Translations under genes and position numbers: made by a program
Part shown: piece after piece, positions 1-12,800 of the stretch
Position numbering within the stretch: the stretch's first letter is position 1
Layout: every line of letters begins with the position of its first letter
Notes under the pieces: model-generated
What the model was told of the DNA's origin: nothing
Seen by the model: the letters and a program-made list of their open reading frames with translations, nothing else
Databases searched by the model: none
DNA from: Antedon mediterranea
Taxonomy: Eukaryota; Echinodermata; Crinoidea; Comatulida; Antedonidae
Assembly: GCF_964355755.1 (NCBI RefSeq)
Contig: NC_092670.1
Span: forward strand, 22,259,201 to 22,323,200
Direction of reading: 5' to 3'
DNA length: 64,000 bases

Positions 1-1434
1 TTTTGAGCTTTTGGATCTCACGAAACAACAAAGTAGCATCAATCTTTTCAATCGGCACAAATGGTATTTTTGACAAATTAGCTGCCGCAAACGTAGGTAG
101 GCACGTTACATAAGCATTGACTAAATATGTCAAAATATCATTAATCATTATTTTAGGTTGCCTTCTTGGTCTATGTACAATGCTATTGCAATCCTTTATA
201 GACATACGCCCGTATTCTTAAACCGGACTTTAGTCGTAGTTCGAAGTTCGACTTGGAAAAGTCGTAGTTCGAGCTATTACTTCAAATTCGATTAAAAAAC
301 GAAGTAGTCGAAGTTTGCAGTTCGACTTAATGAAGTCGAGCTTTTAGTCGAGTTGCACACGTCTGGGTAACAAAGGCTATACATTGGCCAATGACAAGAA
401 AGTATTTGAGGAGCAGACGAAATTTTGGGCATTGATATCACTTTCCATTTCTTACAACACTTTTTACGCATCAGGACTATATACATGAAAAATAATTTTA
501 ATCGTTAATTATTAGAACAATATCAGTATTAATTTAACAGTGAAGTATATTTGATTAACAACAAATAAAATCTTAAAAATATATTTAGGAACCATGGCGG
601 TACGGTAACTTTTATATTTTCTAGGCCCCCAACAAAGTATGATCGCCACGAACCACGCACTTCATAGCGTGACAAGAAAGCGCCAAGCCCCCTAAACATT
701 CCATCGCGTGGTGAATTGCCGCATCTCCCATTGTCGCTATGGCGTGACGTAGCTCAAGTCGGACTTGCGCGAAGAAAATAATGTAATTTGTATACAGTTG
801 TAAATAAAGATGATTTTCATTATTATAATTTATACCAATGTATATTTAATTAAGCTAATATAAATATAGATATTTCATTCTTCAATATCTGGCCAATATA
901 ACAACTCAATGACTGTTACGTTTTTTATAAACATCGTTTAAAAACCATTTAGTCGACCATTTAGTCTGCCTCCTCCAGGACTAAAAAAATCGATCAAAAT
1001 CCGTCTCGATTTAGTCGAGGTTGGCCTGATTTAGTCGGTGATTTAGTTGAAGTTCGGTTTATGAATTAAAATGACGTCATTTTTTTAGTTTTAGCTCGAA
1101 CTACGACTAAAGTCCGATTTAAGAATACGGGCGTAAGTGTTTCTTTCGCTTCCCTTTTGTCCAGCTCAGAGAAATGATTAAGGCAAATATCTAAAAGTTG
1201 CTCAAAGGTCCTGGAATTCATGTTATTCAGTATATAACATAATAACTCATTTATTACACAAACAGGACCATTATGCAAGATAACATCGTTGGTTACATCA
1301 TTTACATCATTTTCAGTGGTATTCGTGTCAGTATTCGATGATACAGGCGCAGCCACAGGTGGCATAGCTTTACGGCTAGCCATTGTTGATACCGCCGTGG
1401 GCCTTGGTGACCGGTACTGACAGCTGTCAATCAA
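1..1434 (-). pseudogene. Transposon-associated ORF of unknown function, split by an inverted-repeat element
   Basis: A minus-strand reading frame starts at 1434 (or at the second Met at 1383, MASRKAMPP) and runs to about 1136. It is rich in Thr/Asn at first, then has a leucine-rich helical part with ICLNHFSELDKREAKETL. The frame is then broken by the element at 205-1135. If that element and one TA are removed, the same frame continues without a stop from 204 to the window edge, with LPTFAAANLSKIPFVPIE near the end. From memory, proteins with an HFSELDKREAK-like helix followed by a LPTFxAxNLxxIP motif are a multicopy family in cnidarian, amphioxus and hemichordate genomes and are associated with retroelements; I cannot name the family. 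The C-terminus lies beyond the window. It is probably an inactive copy, since the insertion places foreign codons after the Lys-Glu-Thr-Leu stretch and the frame then stops. Confidence 0.55.
205..1135. mobile_element. 931-bp TA-flanked terminal-inverted-repeat element
   Basis: The two ends are 40-bp inverted repeats (205-244 and 1096-1135) that differ at one position. Each begins TACGCCCGTATTCTTAAA read inward. A TA dinucleotide at both borders fits a TA target duplication, as in Tc1/mariner-like and several other DNA transposon groups. The subterminal parts are full of short AGTCGA/TCGACT motifs in both orientations, as often seen at transposase-binding ends. No transposase frame is visible, so this is a non-autonomous element. 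It sits inside the ORF of the preceding entry. Confidence 0.85.
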
Positions 1435-2957
1435 TCAATGTCAATCAAACTACACAGAGATAGACTACTGTGTGCTGCTATTGTAAATAGCAGCAACTTT
1501 CACCAAATAAGACAAAAATGGCATCCAATTACTTCAAAATGAACATAGATTACATCAAAGCTAGAAAATCTATCTAAGATCAGTAACATAAACCATTTTG
1601 TTGTGATCAAAATACGGTTATAGTAGAACGCTACCCGCGCCTATTGCATTGATTTTGTCAGAATCTTTATTTATTTATTCTTTCCTTAGCATTACTTTGT
1701 CCGTCAATTATCTTGATATCAGTTTCACCTAGCTACGTCAATTTTTCAGATTATTTCCCTTATGGCCAGGAATTGATGTGGTTATGTTTTAACGATGCGC
1801 AAAAAGTATGCGGTTTACGCGCGATTTAACGAAATCACGTTTGTAATCATATCTTCACAAGCATAGATCATAATTAAACCAAATTTGGTACTCATAAATT
1901 TCAGGTCATATTTCATCATATGGCAATACAATTACATGCGTAGCGCAAATAACGCATGCGGAGGACAATTTAACAATTGCCATGAGTGCGCTTATTTTTG
2001 CACACGCACTGCACATTTAACGAAAATTTTCAACTTAAAATCGCGCTATACAAGCATATCAAAAGTGACAGGACACGCACATGTAAGCTAAAAATTGTGA
2101 AAATATGCTTAATTTAAAAATTAATATAAATCGTTAGAATGCTCGGTGAACCCTATTTTTAATTTCATTTTCTTAAAGTTTATGTATCATATTCATGAAA
2201 AAAAGTTGATTTTGTCATCATAAATTGGATATTAAACAATATTTTTTAAATTTTGACAATCAATCAAACTATGACATTTTCTTGGACCGAAATAACAAAC
2301 ATTAACATTAACCTTCTTTTAAATGTTCATATATTAAAGTTAAAATTATATACTTTGACAGTGCTTCAATAATTTTTTACATAATAGTAAAATATTGTGA
2401 TTCATTGAGGTATGTAATAATCTATCTGCACCAAAGTGCTCACTGCATAAATACATGGAGGAATCTTTCTTCAACTTTTATTCAGGTGTGTGGCCTGTGA
2501 TTGCGTCTAGTGATTTAGGGTACCGAGATCGATTCTCACAACATAGATTTTTTGTTTTGCCTATCTGTATTGTTTTGTTCAATTTTATTTTGTAGTGTAT
2601 AAATTATATGCATGATTTCTAATGAAATCTATTGTCAGAAAAAGTAACTTATGACTTTTTTATTATGTAACAAGGGTGGTTTATGACATACGCAGAGGGC
2701 TCTTTGATCAAGTTGTTTTATTAAGTGACTCGATGTGCAGTGATACCGGCTATTGTATTGCGTTACCAAGATCCTATCTTTCATATTATAATAACAAAAG
2801 ATTTCTTAAAAATCAATCTATCAGCATATATTTTAAAAAATCAATTATCTTTATTTAAATCAATGCATGTAATTGTAACCTATAATTCGTCATAGTGACG
2901 AATTAAATCTAGTTGTTTGTAATTAATGTGGAGTAGCTTTGTGTCAGGGTGTTGAGC
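1435..2957. other. AT-rich intergenic stretch without a recognised gene
   Basis: No exon could be supported on either strand. I looked in particular for minus-strand continuation exons of the polycystin-like gene and found none. A weak tRNA-like piece lies at about 2485-2560, with a box-B-like GATCGATTCTC, and may be a SINE remnant. Confidence 0.5.
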
Positions 2958-3272
2958 AATTGGTCAGATGTTTTGCCCTACTCTGATGTAATTTGTACTT
3001 TATACTAAGTACATTGAGAATTCTTACGAAAAAATATGCAATTAATTCTCGGACTCAAACCTACAACCTGTTGGTGCAGTTCCCGGTGCGTACATGGGCT
3101 TGAATCTAACCCTTACCCATTAACGCAAGCTTGTGGTTTAGAGGTATGAAAGCCAGGCTAGTGATGTGGAGGTCATGGGTTTGAGTCCCACCCGAGAATT
3201 ACTTGTGTATTTTTCTGAAAATATTCTCAATGTACAAATTACATCAGAGTAGGGCAAAACATCTGACCAATT
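2958..3272. repeat. Head-to-head pair of tRNA-like SINEs
   Basis: The outer about 40 bp at each side are inverted copies (AATTGGTCAGATGTTTTGCC at 2958 and its complement ending at 3272). Reading inward from each end there is a shared body and then a pol III box-B-like motif (GGTTTGAGTCCCACC near 3178 on plus; GGTTTGAGTCC near 3050-3065 on minus). The plus-strand copy also has a box-A-like TGGTTTAGAGGT. This looks like two copies of one tRNA-derived SINE inserted in opposite orientation, giving a long hairpin. Confidence 0.6.
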
Positions 3273-3654
3273 AATAAAATAGGCCAAAAACTTTCAATGT
3301 CAACATTGAAAAGTACAATTTATCTCTTATCATCATCAGAATAATTATCACATAATTCATAAAATATAAATGTCGTACAATAACCTGGAAATCTCAGCCT
3401 ACAAGTCTTTAACCAGAATTCTTACAGGGGCCTTTGCATTTCCACAAATGGAGGAAATATCGCTAGGAGAGCTAGGCTAGGCATATTTATACATTCACTG
3501 CTGATCTCTAGTTTGAAAAGAGGGTTCATTCAAACCTTTAAATCTCGCACCCCCAACCCCAGCTACGAGGTAGGCTGAATGCACATCTCATGTGATGCTT
3601 TTTACCTCTTAGTGATGATATAGACCCCCAAACTGCCTAAAAAAATGATCTTAC
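3273..3654. other. Non-coding stretch downstream of the last visible polycystin exon
   Basis: No exon, RNA gene or clear minus-strand AATAAA signal was found. It is either intron of the polycystin-like gene or its 3' flank. Confidence 0.4.
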
Positions 3655-3829
3655 GTTAACTTAACATCAGGAGGGTCCATTTGTATAACATTGATTATCT
3701 GAGTTGCACTGGCATTACGATTTCCATGAGAGATCAGAAGCATAAATTCATATTGCATGTTGATATCCTTTTGAAAATTTCCAACAGGAATTTCAAACTT
3801 CAACATTTGTCTATATTGCGCAAGTTCTC
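3655..3829 (-). CDS. Exon 21: REJ module continuation
   Basis: The acceptor at 3830-3831 gives an in-phase join (Ala-Gly then ELAQYRQMLKFEIPVGNF). The segment YEFMLLISHGNRNASATQII resembles the repeated strand of REJ modules (YxFxLxVSxGxRxSxATQxI). The donor GTAAGA at 3649-3654 is strong. If it is not used, translation stops at TAA 3651-3653 after KLT, which would make a truncated, probably secreted, product. Confidence 0.75.
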
Positions 3830-6800
3830 CTAATAAACAAATGCAAAAATAATATCAATTAATGAATATTCATAAAAAGTTTGCGGTATACCACATATAT
3901 ATAGTTCCGCAAAAAACTTAAGTTTCTCTTTTCAAACTATATATATATATGTGGACGTGTACCTCAAACTTTATATCAACATTATTTTGATTATGCCATA
4001 TAAACCTTCAAACAATATTATACAAATAATGAATGTTTATGAGTGCAATGGTACAAATAATGGCACGAGGTGAACGATGAAAGGTTATATCAACGAGGCA
4101 AAGCCGAGTTGATATAACCTTTCATCATTCACCAAGTGCCATTATTTGTACCATTACACGAATACAAAACATTCATTATTTGTTTTATATAACATCTAGA
4201 CGTTTTTTTTTCGTACACAAAAATGTTTCAAAAAGTACTATTTAACGATCGTTGAATAGTGCGTACTATTGCACGCCATGTGACCCACATTCGTCCAATC
4301 AAATGACAGGAATTTATATAGGTGTTATATAAAATTAATTAATGAATAGTATGACCAGTTCACATAGAAAAAGTAGGAAACTAATTCTCTGGTATAAACA
4401 TACATACACAAACAATGTTGATGATTTAGGCAAACTGAATTTACCTGAAGTATAAAAGAAAATTATTGATATTGGCAGTTTCCCAAATTATATTAAATGA
4501 CCTCCCTTCATCTTGATAGCGTCATAAATGACCGATATTTTATAAAACAGCACTCTCTATGGGTTGTTTGGCTGTGCTTTTATATTATATTTGAACCTCT
4601 TCTTAGATCCATGAGTTCAATTCATATTATTATTATTTATTTAGGCAAAAGATACATTTTACAAAATATAATACAAATCAACAAATTAATCTTCATGCAT
4701 CAAGACTGCTCTAGTTGCATGTAGAATATGAGGTATTGTTACCATATATTTTAATACTACTACTCTGAGATGGCATTCAGATAGTTGACTGTAGGAATAA
4801 ATAAATACATACCAGCAGGTTCATCAAATTCATGAAAGCATCCCATAGAGATATTCCAATTTTGCTCTTGTGTTAAATTATGGAACACTTCATCCACATA
4901 TGCTTCCTCTCCACCAACCGCAAATTGTTCTATATCTTTAAAGGTCTTGTTCACATACTCAAATTTATATTGCCGACAAAACCAAGAAATGTTAAGGTCA
5001 TCGGTACTTTGTGAATCTGGGTCGATCGTTTCTTCCATGGCATCCATCACAACTATCGATGAATTGCCTACCGTAATAAACGAACCTCCAGCAATCCTTG
5101 CTTGTAAATCAGATGATGTTACCGTGATGCGGGTGTCGTCGGTAGTTACCAGACCACATTCAATGTCCATAGTAACGGTCAAGCTTACACCGTATGTACC
5201 ATAATCTGTGCCAAAGCTGGCCCTAGGGATTGTAAGCACAGGTAAAGGGCTTCCATATGTAACTACATTATCTGGCAATTGATATGGCACTCCATTCTCA
5301 TCACTAAGTGTCCAATTATAATAAGCTTTGTTAGTAGACTGGCAGGATATACTAATTTCACTAAATATAGTAATTACCTCTGAAGATTTGAATTGTCTAT
5401 AACCCTGATCGTCACAGTTATAATTTGCATTACATAAGTTGAGCATTCCAACAGATACCTCTGGATAAAAGCATGGTTTACTAGTTATTATTTGCTCTGT
5501 AAATTTGAATTCCCGTGAGACGATGTTGAATGCAATTATAGTAACATTGTATATGCAGGTAGTGTTAAACTTAACCTTCACATCTAAAATCGGTGATTTG
5601 TCATAAAAGCTTTCTTTCCAAAGCAAGTCATAGTCATTCTTATTATCAGTTTGTTTATCAGTTGTATTATATTCTGTATTACAAATGGTCAAGTCACCTG
5701 TGAAAAATATTGAGCTGTTCAAATATTCAAGGTTGATATACTCAAAACGATAACAAACCCCAGTCCCAAAAATTGATGCCGTCAGATTGAACTCAACCTC
5801 TTCGCTGATATCTATTGGTCCAGGACCTTCAATAGTTAAGTCTCGCATTGCTCCCTCAACCTTAATCTCAACACTTGTTACATTAAAAAACACAGGATTT
5901 GATGAGTTGACTGTTATTACGTAGATTTGTGGGAAGGTATAGTTCCAAGATGCCTGTGGGATGTCTGTAACTTGTCTACTATCATATTCAGTATCATTGA
6001 AATCCCAGTTATAAGTGAGACCTGTTCCATTCCAATAACTTATCTTCACCAATATTACACGGTCCAACGGAACGTATATTTTGCCTTCATATTCAAATGC
6101 TGGTTCCTCGGTTTCAGTTCTATTTTCGTGAACGTCAATATAGTAAACGTGGGCTTTAACTTGTGTTAACTGTTCGTGAACAATTAATTCTTGACACGCA
6201 GTACCATTAGAAACCTCATTCCACATTTTCATGCACACATTATAATTACCTTCTACGGTGTAAGTTTGGTTAAAACACATTATAAGCTCACATCCATCTT
6301 GTTCAAATACTGTTAGTAGAGAACAGTTATCTTGAGTCAACAACATTTCTTCACTCTCTGGCAAGTCGAATGATGTATTAAAATAAGCAATAAATGTAAC
6401 GTTTGTTGGTAAATGAATAGATTGATTTTGAAAAACAAAGAAGGGGACGGATACTTGACCGCTAACGCCTGCATCAAATGGCAGCAGATTGATTTCCTGC
6501 GAGTGAAGCAACACTCCCTCTACAGGATATTGAATAAACTGGTTCGTAGCCATACTAACGGACACATTACAAATAAGATTACTTGCAAGCACATCAACAT
6601 GGTAAACGCCAGAATCGTTATATGGGTGGGAGACATAGAAAGATGTTCTATTACTTATCATATACGTTGCCGAATCTCCAAAACTAACAACGTATGTTGT
6701 ACGCGATCCCCACGTAGTATTTACAAGGAACGTAACATTTTCATCGACTCTCTGGTATTTACCCAATGTATAAATAGCAAGGTTTTCAACTGGTTGTTCC

Positions 6801-9800
6801 ATTTCAATATCTATGCTGTATTCTATGCGACTAATATGGTTGAAGATGGTAATATTAATTGTATAAGGTCCATATGTGTTCATGTATAATTCATGATATG
6901 TTCTTTTTGTATTCATATCAAATACCAAACTATAATTCTGCTCTTTATATTCCATTCCTGTGATAAAATACAGCGCTGTTGAATTTGTCGGAAAGTCATG
7001 CTCGTCACCCAAGAAGTCATATTGCGTATATAGTGTTCCGTTACCACTTCCCACTGAATCAATACGTCCTGGCGAGTTTGGCGTTAATTGAATCTCTCCA
7101 AGTGAATTTGGATTTTGCACTACAACAGTATAAAACACAGCATCACTACTGATGTTGTTCCTAGCATAGATGGCAATAGTATAAACACCAGGCTGTTTGT
7201 ATGAGTGATTAGCTAGTTGTAAGTTATCATAAAGATTATCATGGTAAACTTCGTACGAAGATCCATCCCCGTACTCAAACAAAATAAGCAGTTCAGTTCC
7301 ATTTGTCATAGTGTAATTCACAAACATAGTCTCATTGGTTGAATAGTAATCTTTGTTTGGTTTCATTATTAGACCAACAATTGCTAGTTGGATATGTATA
7401 ACAATACTATCGGTTCTAGGCCCACTGACTTCATTCTCAGCTGTCACAGCCATAACAAAATTACCGGGAGTGGGGAAAATCTCATTATCAAGGACACAAT
7501 GTCCTAAGTTATTTACATCATCGAATTCCAAAAGCTCTTCCTCAATAGACGTCTCGTTAAAAGTGGCATTTAGACGAAGGTTAGATCCATAAGCTGAAGA
7601 TAAATTAACACTATAACCAAAATCAAAATCAAGGATTGGCGTTTGATGAACCTGGAAATTAGCAATAGGTGTTTGGATAAATGCATCTGAGTAAAAACTA
7701 ACACTGCTTATCGCATTGTGAATGGTAACATTTACCGGAATATTTGCATCTGTGTCTGATGTAAACAAAAGCATGCCATCACCTAAAATAAAATAATATA
7801 GTCAGTAACACAATATAACACAGAATTTGAGATAAAATAAATTTGAGGTTTGCTGATTAAACATTTCATCTTTCCCCAAATAAAATTATTTTGCACGAAT
7901 ATAAAACATTCACATGGTTTCAGTATATCATGTGACCCACAATCCTCCAATCAAATGACAAGCCAGATTTACTTAGGTGGATATATAAAATAAACTGTTA
8001 CCTTCACAACCAATCAGCTCTAAACAAAATTCACCATCTGACAAGAAGGTGATTCTAAAATGTCTTGCATATATGACTTTGACCAAATCAATTGATGTAA
8101 AGAGTGTGTGAAGTGTTGTCGTTGATGTGTCAGAGGCTGTAAAATTCTATTCAAATAAAACGAAAAAAAAAAAAAAAACACCACATTATGTCAGGTTTTA
8201 AAAATTAGGGAGTGTTCAGTGGACTCTCAAGACTACTGTAAAGCTATGTCTACACCATCAAACTTTATGTGAAAACAAAATGTGCCTATATATGGCTATT
8301 ATGATGATGTCATACAGTATTACTACCATATTTGGGCATGTCACTATCATATTTGGGCACATGACATTTTTTTGTCAAACTAGTTTGATAGTGTATAGAC
8401 ATAGCTTTAACGTTACACAACACAATCAGAGCAATACTAAAACCCAATCTTAGCTATAGTAGTACTTTTTCCACCCAAAAAATCAGCAACATACCATTTT
8501 TATGTATATTACATATTAAATAAATGAACTATATTCTGTCTAAAAATTTTCAATTTTTCCTAATACTATATGAATAGTAATTCTTTAAAAATGTTGAGCT
8601 AGTCCAATTGCGTGTCCTATATTGCACTTACCTTAACATTTCCTAAATCGTCCACAACCGAAATCCAATTGTGTTCCATTTGACTGTACTGCACTTGAAA
8701 TGATGTAATGTTTTTAGTCAGTATACCTGAGATGTAACGGAGCATACCAACATCGATATCAATCCATTCAACTGCTCCAACCTGCCAACAGGTTTCAGTT
8801 GATAAAACAACATCACTATTCGTTTTGTAGGTTGACTTGTTTGCAAGTGAAGTCTGGCAAATCAATGGAGCTGTATTTAAAGAGAACCAAATACTATATT
8901 ATGACTATAAACACAGTATTATTCATTGTATGTTAAGTGAAATTCTACACATTATAAGAAATGTTAACTTAGGTCTATAGAGAATGTTTAATTTAGAACA
9001 CACAGGTGAAATAAATTTGTCCACACAAACTCTTGTAGGTCACATTCTTATTAATATTTATACAATGCTTTTTTTTTTTTCAAATTCCAAAAACAACTCA
9101 ACAATTACAGGATGGACTGGATCATACTAATTCTCATTTGATGCTTATAGGGATTAGAGATACAACAGTTACAACCATGATACTAGGTCAGGATTTAACC
9201 TGGAACTTAGGATTGGAAGGCAAGCTACAGCTCCACTACACTGCCTATCTTTTAACTTATAGAAAAGCGAGAACTTACAATAACATCCTACAGGCTCAAA
9301 ATGGAAACAACGCGATGAGGAGACAATCATTTTGAAATGACGAGCTATTATGGGATACTCAAAAGCAGTTAACTCAGTAGCTTCACTATCATTTAAATCA
9401 AACACCTGCAAAACAATAGTATTGATATTAATATGCACTTGTTTAATATCAACTAGGCCACTGCAGTGATTAGATGAATCATTTAGGTGCTCCTAGCCTG
9501 GTGTTTGAACTGGTGCTGATACAATACACAAAGCACAAGGTTGACTAGACCATAGAGGTCTTTGTTAGATAAAGGCAATTTAACAACAGGATGATGAGCT
9601 CCAGGGATCAAAGGGTGTATCTGTGGCTGCGACACCATCAGCTCCATGCCCATTAACAGACACCACGCGCCACAGTACTGTTGGTAATTGTTGCAACAGA
9701 CGTAACATCAAAGGACTTTTAGTTCCTATCTTGCCAATGTAAGCTCAGTGTCAAAAAACAATGAGATAGTAGAGTAGTAGCAAGGCAAGCTGATATATAC

Positions 9801-12800
9801 TCAGAGCTACACAGAGAGGTTGCATTTGGGGCACACACCCATTTGACAGCTAAAATGAAATTATTTGATATTTACATTTTACGAACTATTAATATTATAT
9901 GCTTGTGTTTTAAAAATCTGCTCTTTCTACAACACCCTTTTTTAGTCAATTTCTAAAATGTAAATTTATTGTTGTTCTTGTTCTTGTTGTTGTTTAAAAT
10001 AAGTTGAAAATCACCTTATTATCTCCAACTTTAGTCAATATGCTCAACCACTCATCATCATTGCCACGATATGTTACTGTAAAAGTTCCTCCATCGGAGA
10101 GACCACAACCTTGTGTCACTACACCTGTAATCGTCTGTGGCTTATGAAGATCTACTGATACCCAATGATCAGAATCACTGTTTTCGAAATGGTTGTCATT
10201 CAGTTTTAAGAATGAGCCAGACAGTGATGTGGAATGTGTTATTTGGTCTGCTGTAACACTGCCAGATTCTATTCCAAATGCGCTATTACAAATTCGTGAA
10301 CCTAAAAAGAAAAAGTTTTTAATGAGTACATTTTGCCGGAGAGATGAATAGTTTTGATTTTTTTTTTTTAAATTAAAGAAATTACAAGTTTTCTCAGCCT
10401 TCACAACTATTTAACTCTGTCTACACTATTAAACTTTATGGGACAAAAAAATGTGCCCATACAGACATGATGATGTCATATCACTACCATAAATAAGCAT
10501 ATCACTACCATATTTGGGCAGATCACATTTTTTGTCAAACTAGTTTGATAGTGTAGACAGATTACTACAAAATGGTTCGGAAAGTGGTCCTTAGTTGGAG
10601 AGAGCTGTACGTATATATTACTTTACCTTTGCATCCCAACATATCTATGTTCATTCCTCCATTTATCTCAACCAGTATGATTTTAAAGTATTGTGCAATA
10701 ACACCCTCGGGAAAAAGGTGGGTTACAGGTGATGATGTGCTGCTAGAAAATATCTATAAAAATGAAAGAAATTAGTGATTGAGATACTGCTTAAATGATA
10801 CTGAAAATAATGGCTGTTAGTGGTGGCAAAAGCAAAAAAAAAAACACAGCAGAGTTGCAATAATAACTCATGAGTCAGTGGAGCAGCTAACAGCAAGATA
10901 GTAGTAATAATGTGGCATTATTTTACACGCATGTACTGTATTTATCAATACAGAGCTATCGATTTGTGATGATCTACGTATTGATGTCTGTCGGTTGTCA
11001 TCTGGACCTAGAAACAACCAAAAAATGTGCCAATGAATAAAGTGAGAAAGCAGGCCCAAACTCACATTCAATAAATTTACATTACTTAATTTAAGACTAT
11101 TTAAATGAACATGACAATCTGTTGTAGAGCATGCCAAGGTTGTGGATTCATCTACCAACTTATAGTAGCAACAGCCAGTGCTAATACTACAGCGGTAATG
11201 GTATTGTCATTTTAGCATTTTTGAGTAAATAAAAAAATTTCATCTTACAACAATTTGCCCACTTCTGTCAATCAGGTCAATATAAGTTGTATCATCTAGT
11301 GAATATTGTAATTCAAATGATGGTAAGGTACCAGATGATTCAACATGAACTCCTGTAACGGTATGAAGATTATTTAAATGAACATGACAATCTGTTGTAG
11401 CGCATGCCAAGGTTGTGGATTCATCTGCCAACTCCAAACTGTCGCGGCATACAGGTGATACTGAAATATTAAAAAAAAAAATTGGTATTATATTGTGCTG
11501 TGTGTACTCATTATTTGGGAACTTTCTATCTATGATGACCAACGACCTAGAAACGTTGGATCATCTTAAAGATGTCTCCCCTCCCAACAAAGAAATAACG
11601 ATTAATAAAAAAAGACTTTGAATAGGCCATTTCGCAGTTTTAATCAAGTTAATCACTTCCATAGAAAAAACAAAAATAATGTTTTCACTTATATAAAGAC
11701 AAAGAAAATGGTTAAATTCAACCAAAACCCCATTGACTTCCAATCAATTTGACTATCTTTTTTGCTTTAAATTAGTTTTGTCAAGTAAATAATTTTTTTT
11801 CTCCAATGTTTGGTTTACTTTTACTAAATACTATGACATATTCAAGATCAACATTTTTTCAGGGAACAATATATCTTTAATTCATAGAGGTCATTTAGGG
11901 AAGTTTCTAACACTATTCCTCAACAGGAGTTCTAATTTTACACTAGGCTTATCAATCATCATCAATATTTGGTTGGCTTTTGTGACGTATTTGTATTCGT
12001 TATTTATAAGGTTTTGAAATTCTATATTATTAAGTCACTTACATCCACAACCCAAGACTTGTAATGTTATGCCACATCCTGCAGAGCAGTCTTCTATGGT
12101 AACCTTTATATAGCGTGCAATTATAGCATTCTTGAAAACGGTTGTCAATCTGTTAGTATAGTCTTCAGTTTCAAATTCCTATAAAGACCGTAATATAGCA
12201 AGTAGTTATATTATACTAATAATAATAAAAGTTCTGCCCAGAATGTCAGAGACAGAGTCAATAATGACACTGACAACACCAATTATAATATGGTTGTCTT
12301 ATACAGCACCTAATACAAATATTTCTAAGCGCTTTACATACAAAACAGGACAAAATATAGACCACAGTCACATTTGCTATACATTAATGTATTACACCAA
12401 AAACTCAATGGGCTTTGAAAAGATGCTACTCATCTTAAAGAGAATCAATGAGAAACCAAAACTGGAAAGCCCCATAAAAGTACGAAGATTCTCTTATTTC
12501 TATTAAGGGTGGGCATGGGATAAAATACCGTACATGTAAATATATCAATGTAAATGAGGAAGATGAGAACATGCCATACAATATTTTAGATACGGTAAAG
12601 GGAAAAAAAATCACAAAAAAGGTTTTAGTGTAGTACCAATAATTATCTTTTGAACAAAATTCTTTGTTCATACTTACACCAACATTTATAAAGTGATTGT
12701 TATCATTACTGTATGCAACTTGAAATATTTCCGCCACCATATTTTCATAGTCTGTTGTAATGACTCCAAGGATAGTAGAAACTCTTGTAAGTTCAACTGT

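Noticed and set aside
3160-3195. Possible tRNA gene from box A/B-like motifs
   Set aside because: Acceptor stem and anticodon arm do not pair; it belongs to the SINE.
4947-7592. Plus-strand frames opposite exon 20
   Set aside because: Antisense shadows of a strongly supported coding exon.
10868-11158. Minus frame tested as an extra discoidin exon
   Set aside because: It lacks in-phase splice sites; exon 14 joins directly to 10627-10753 to complete the domain.
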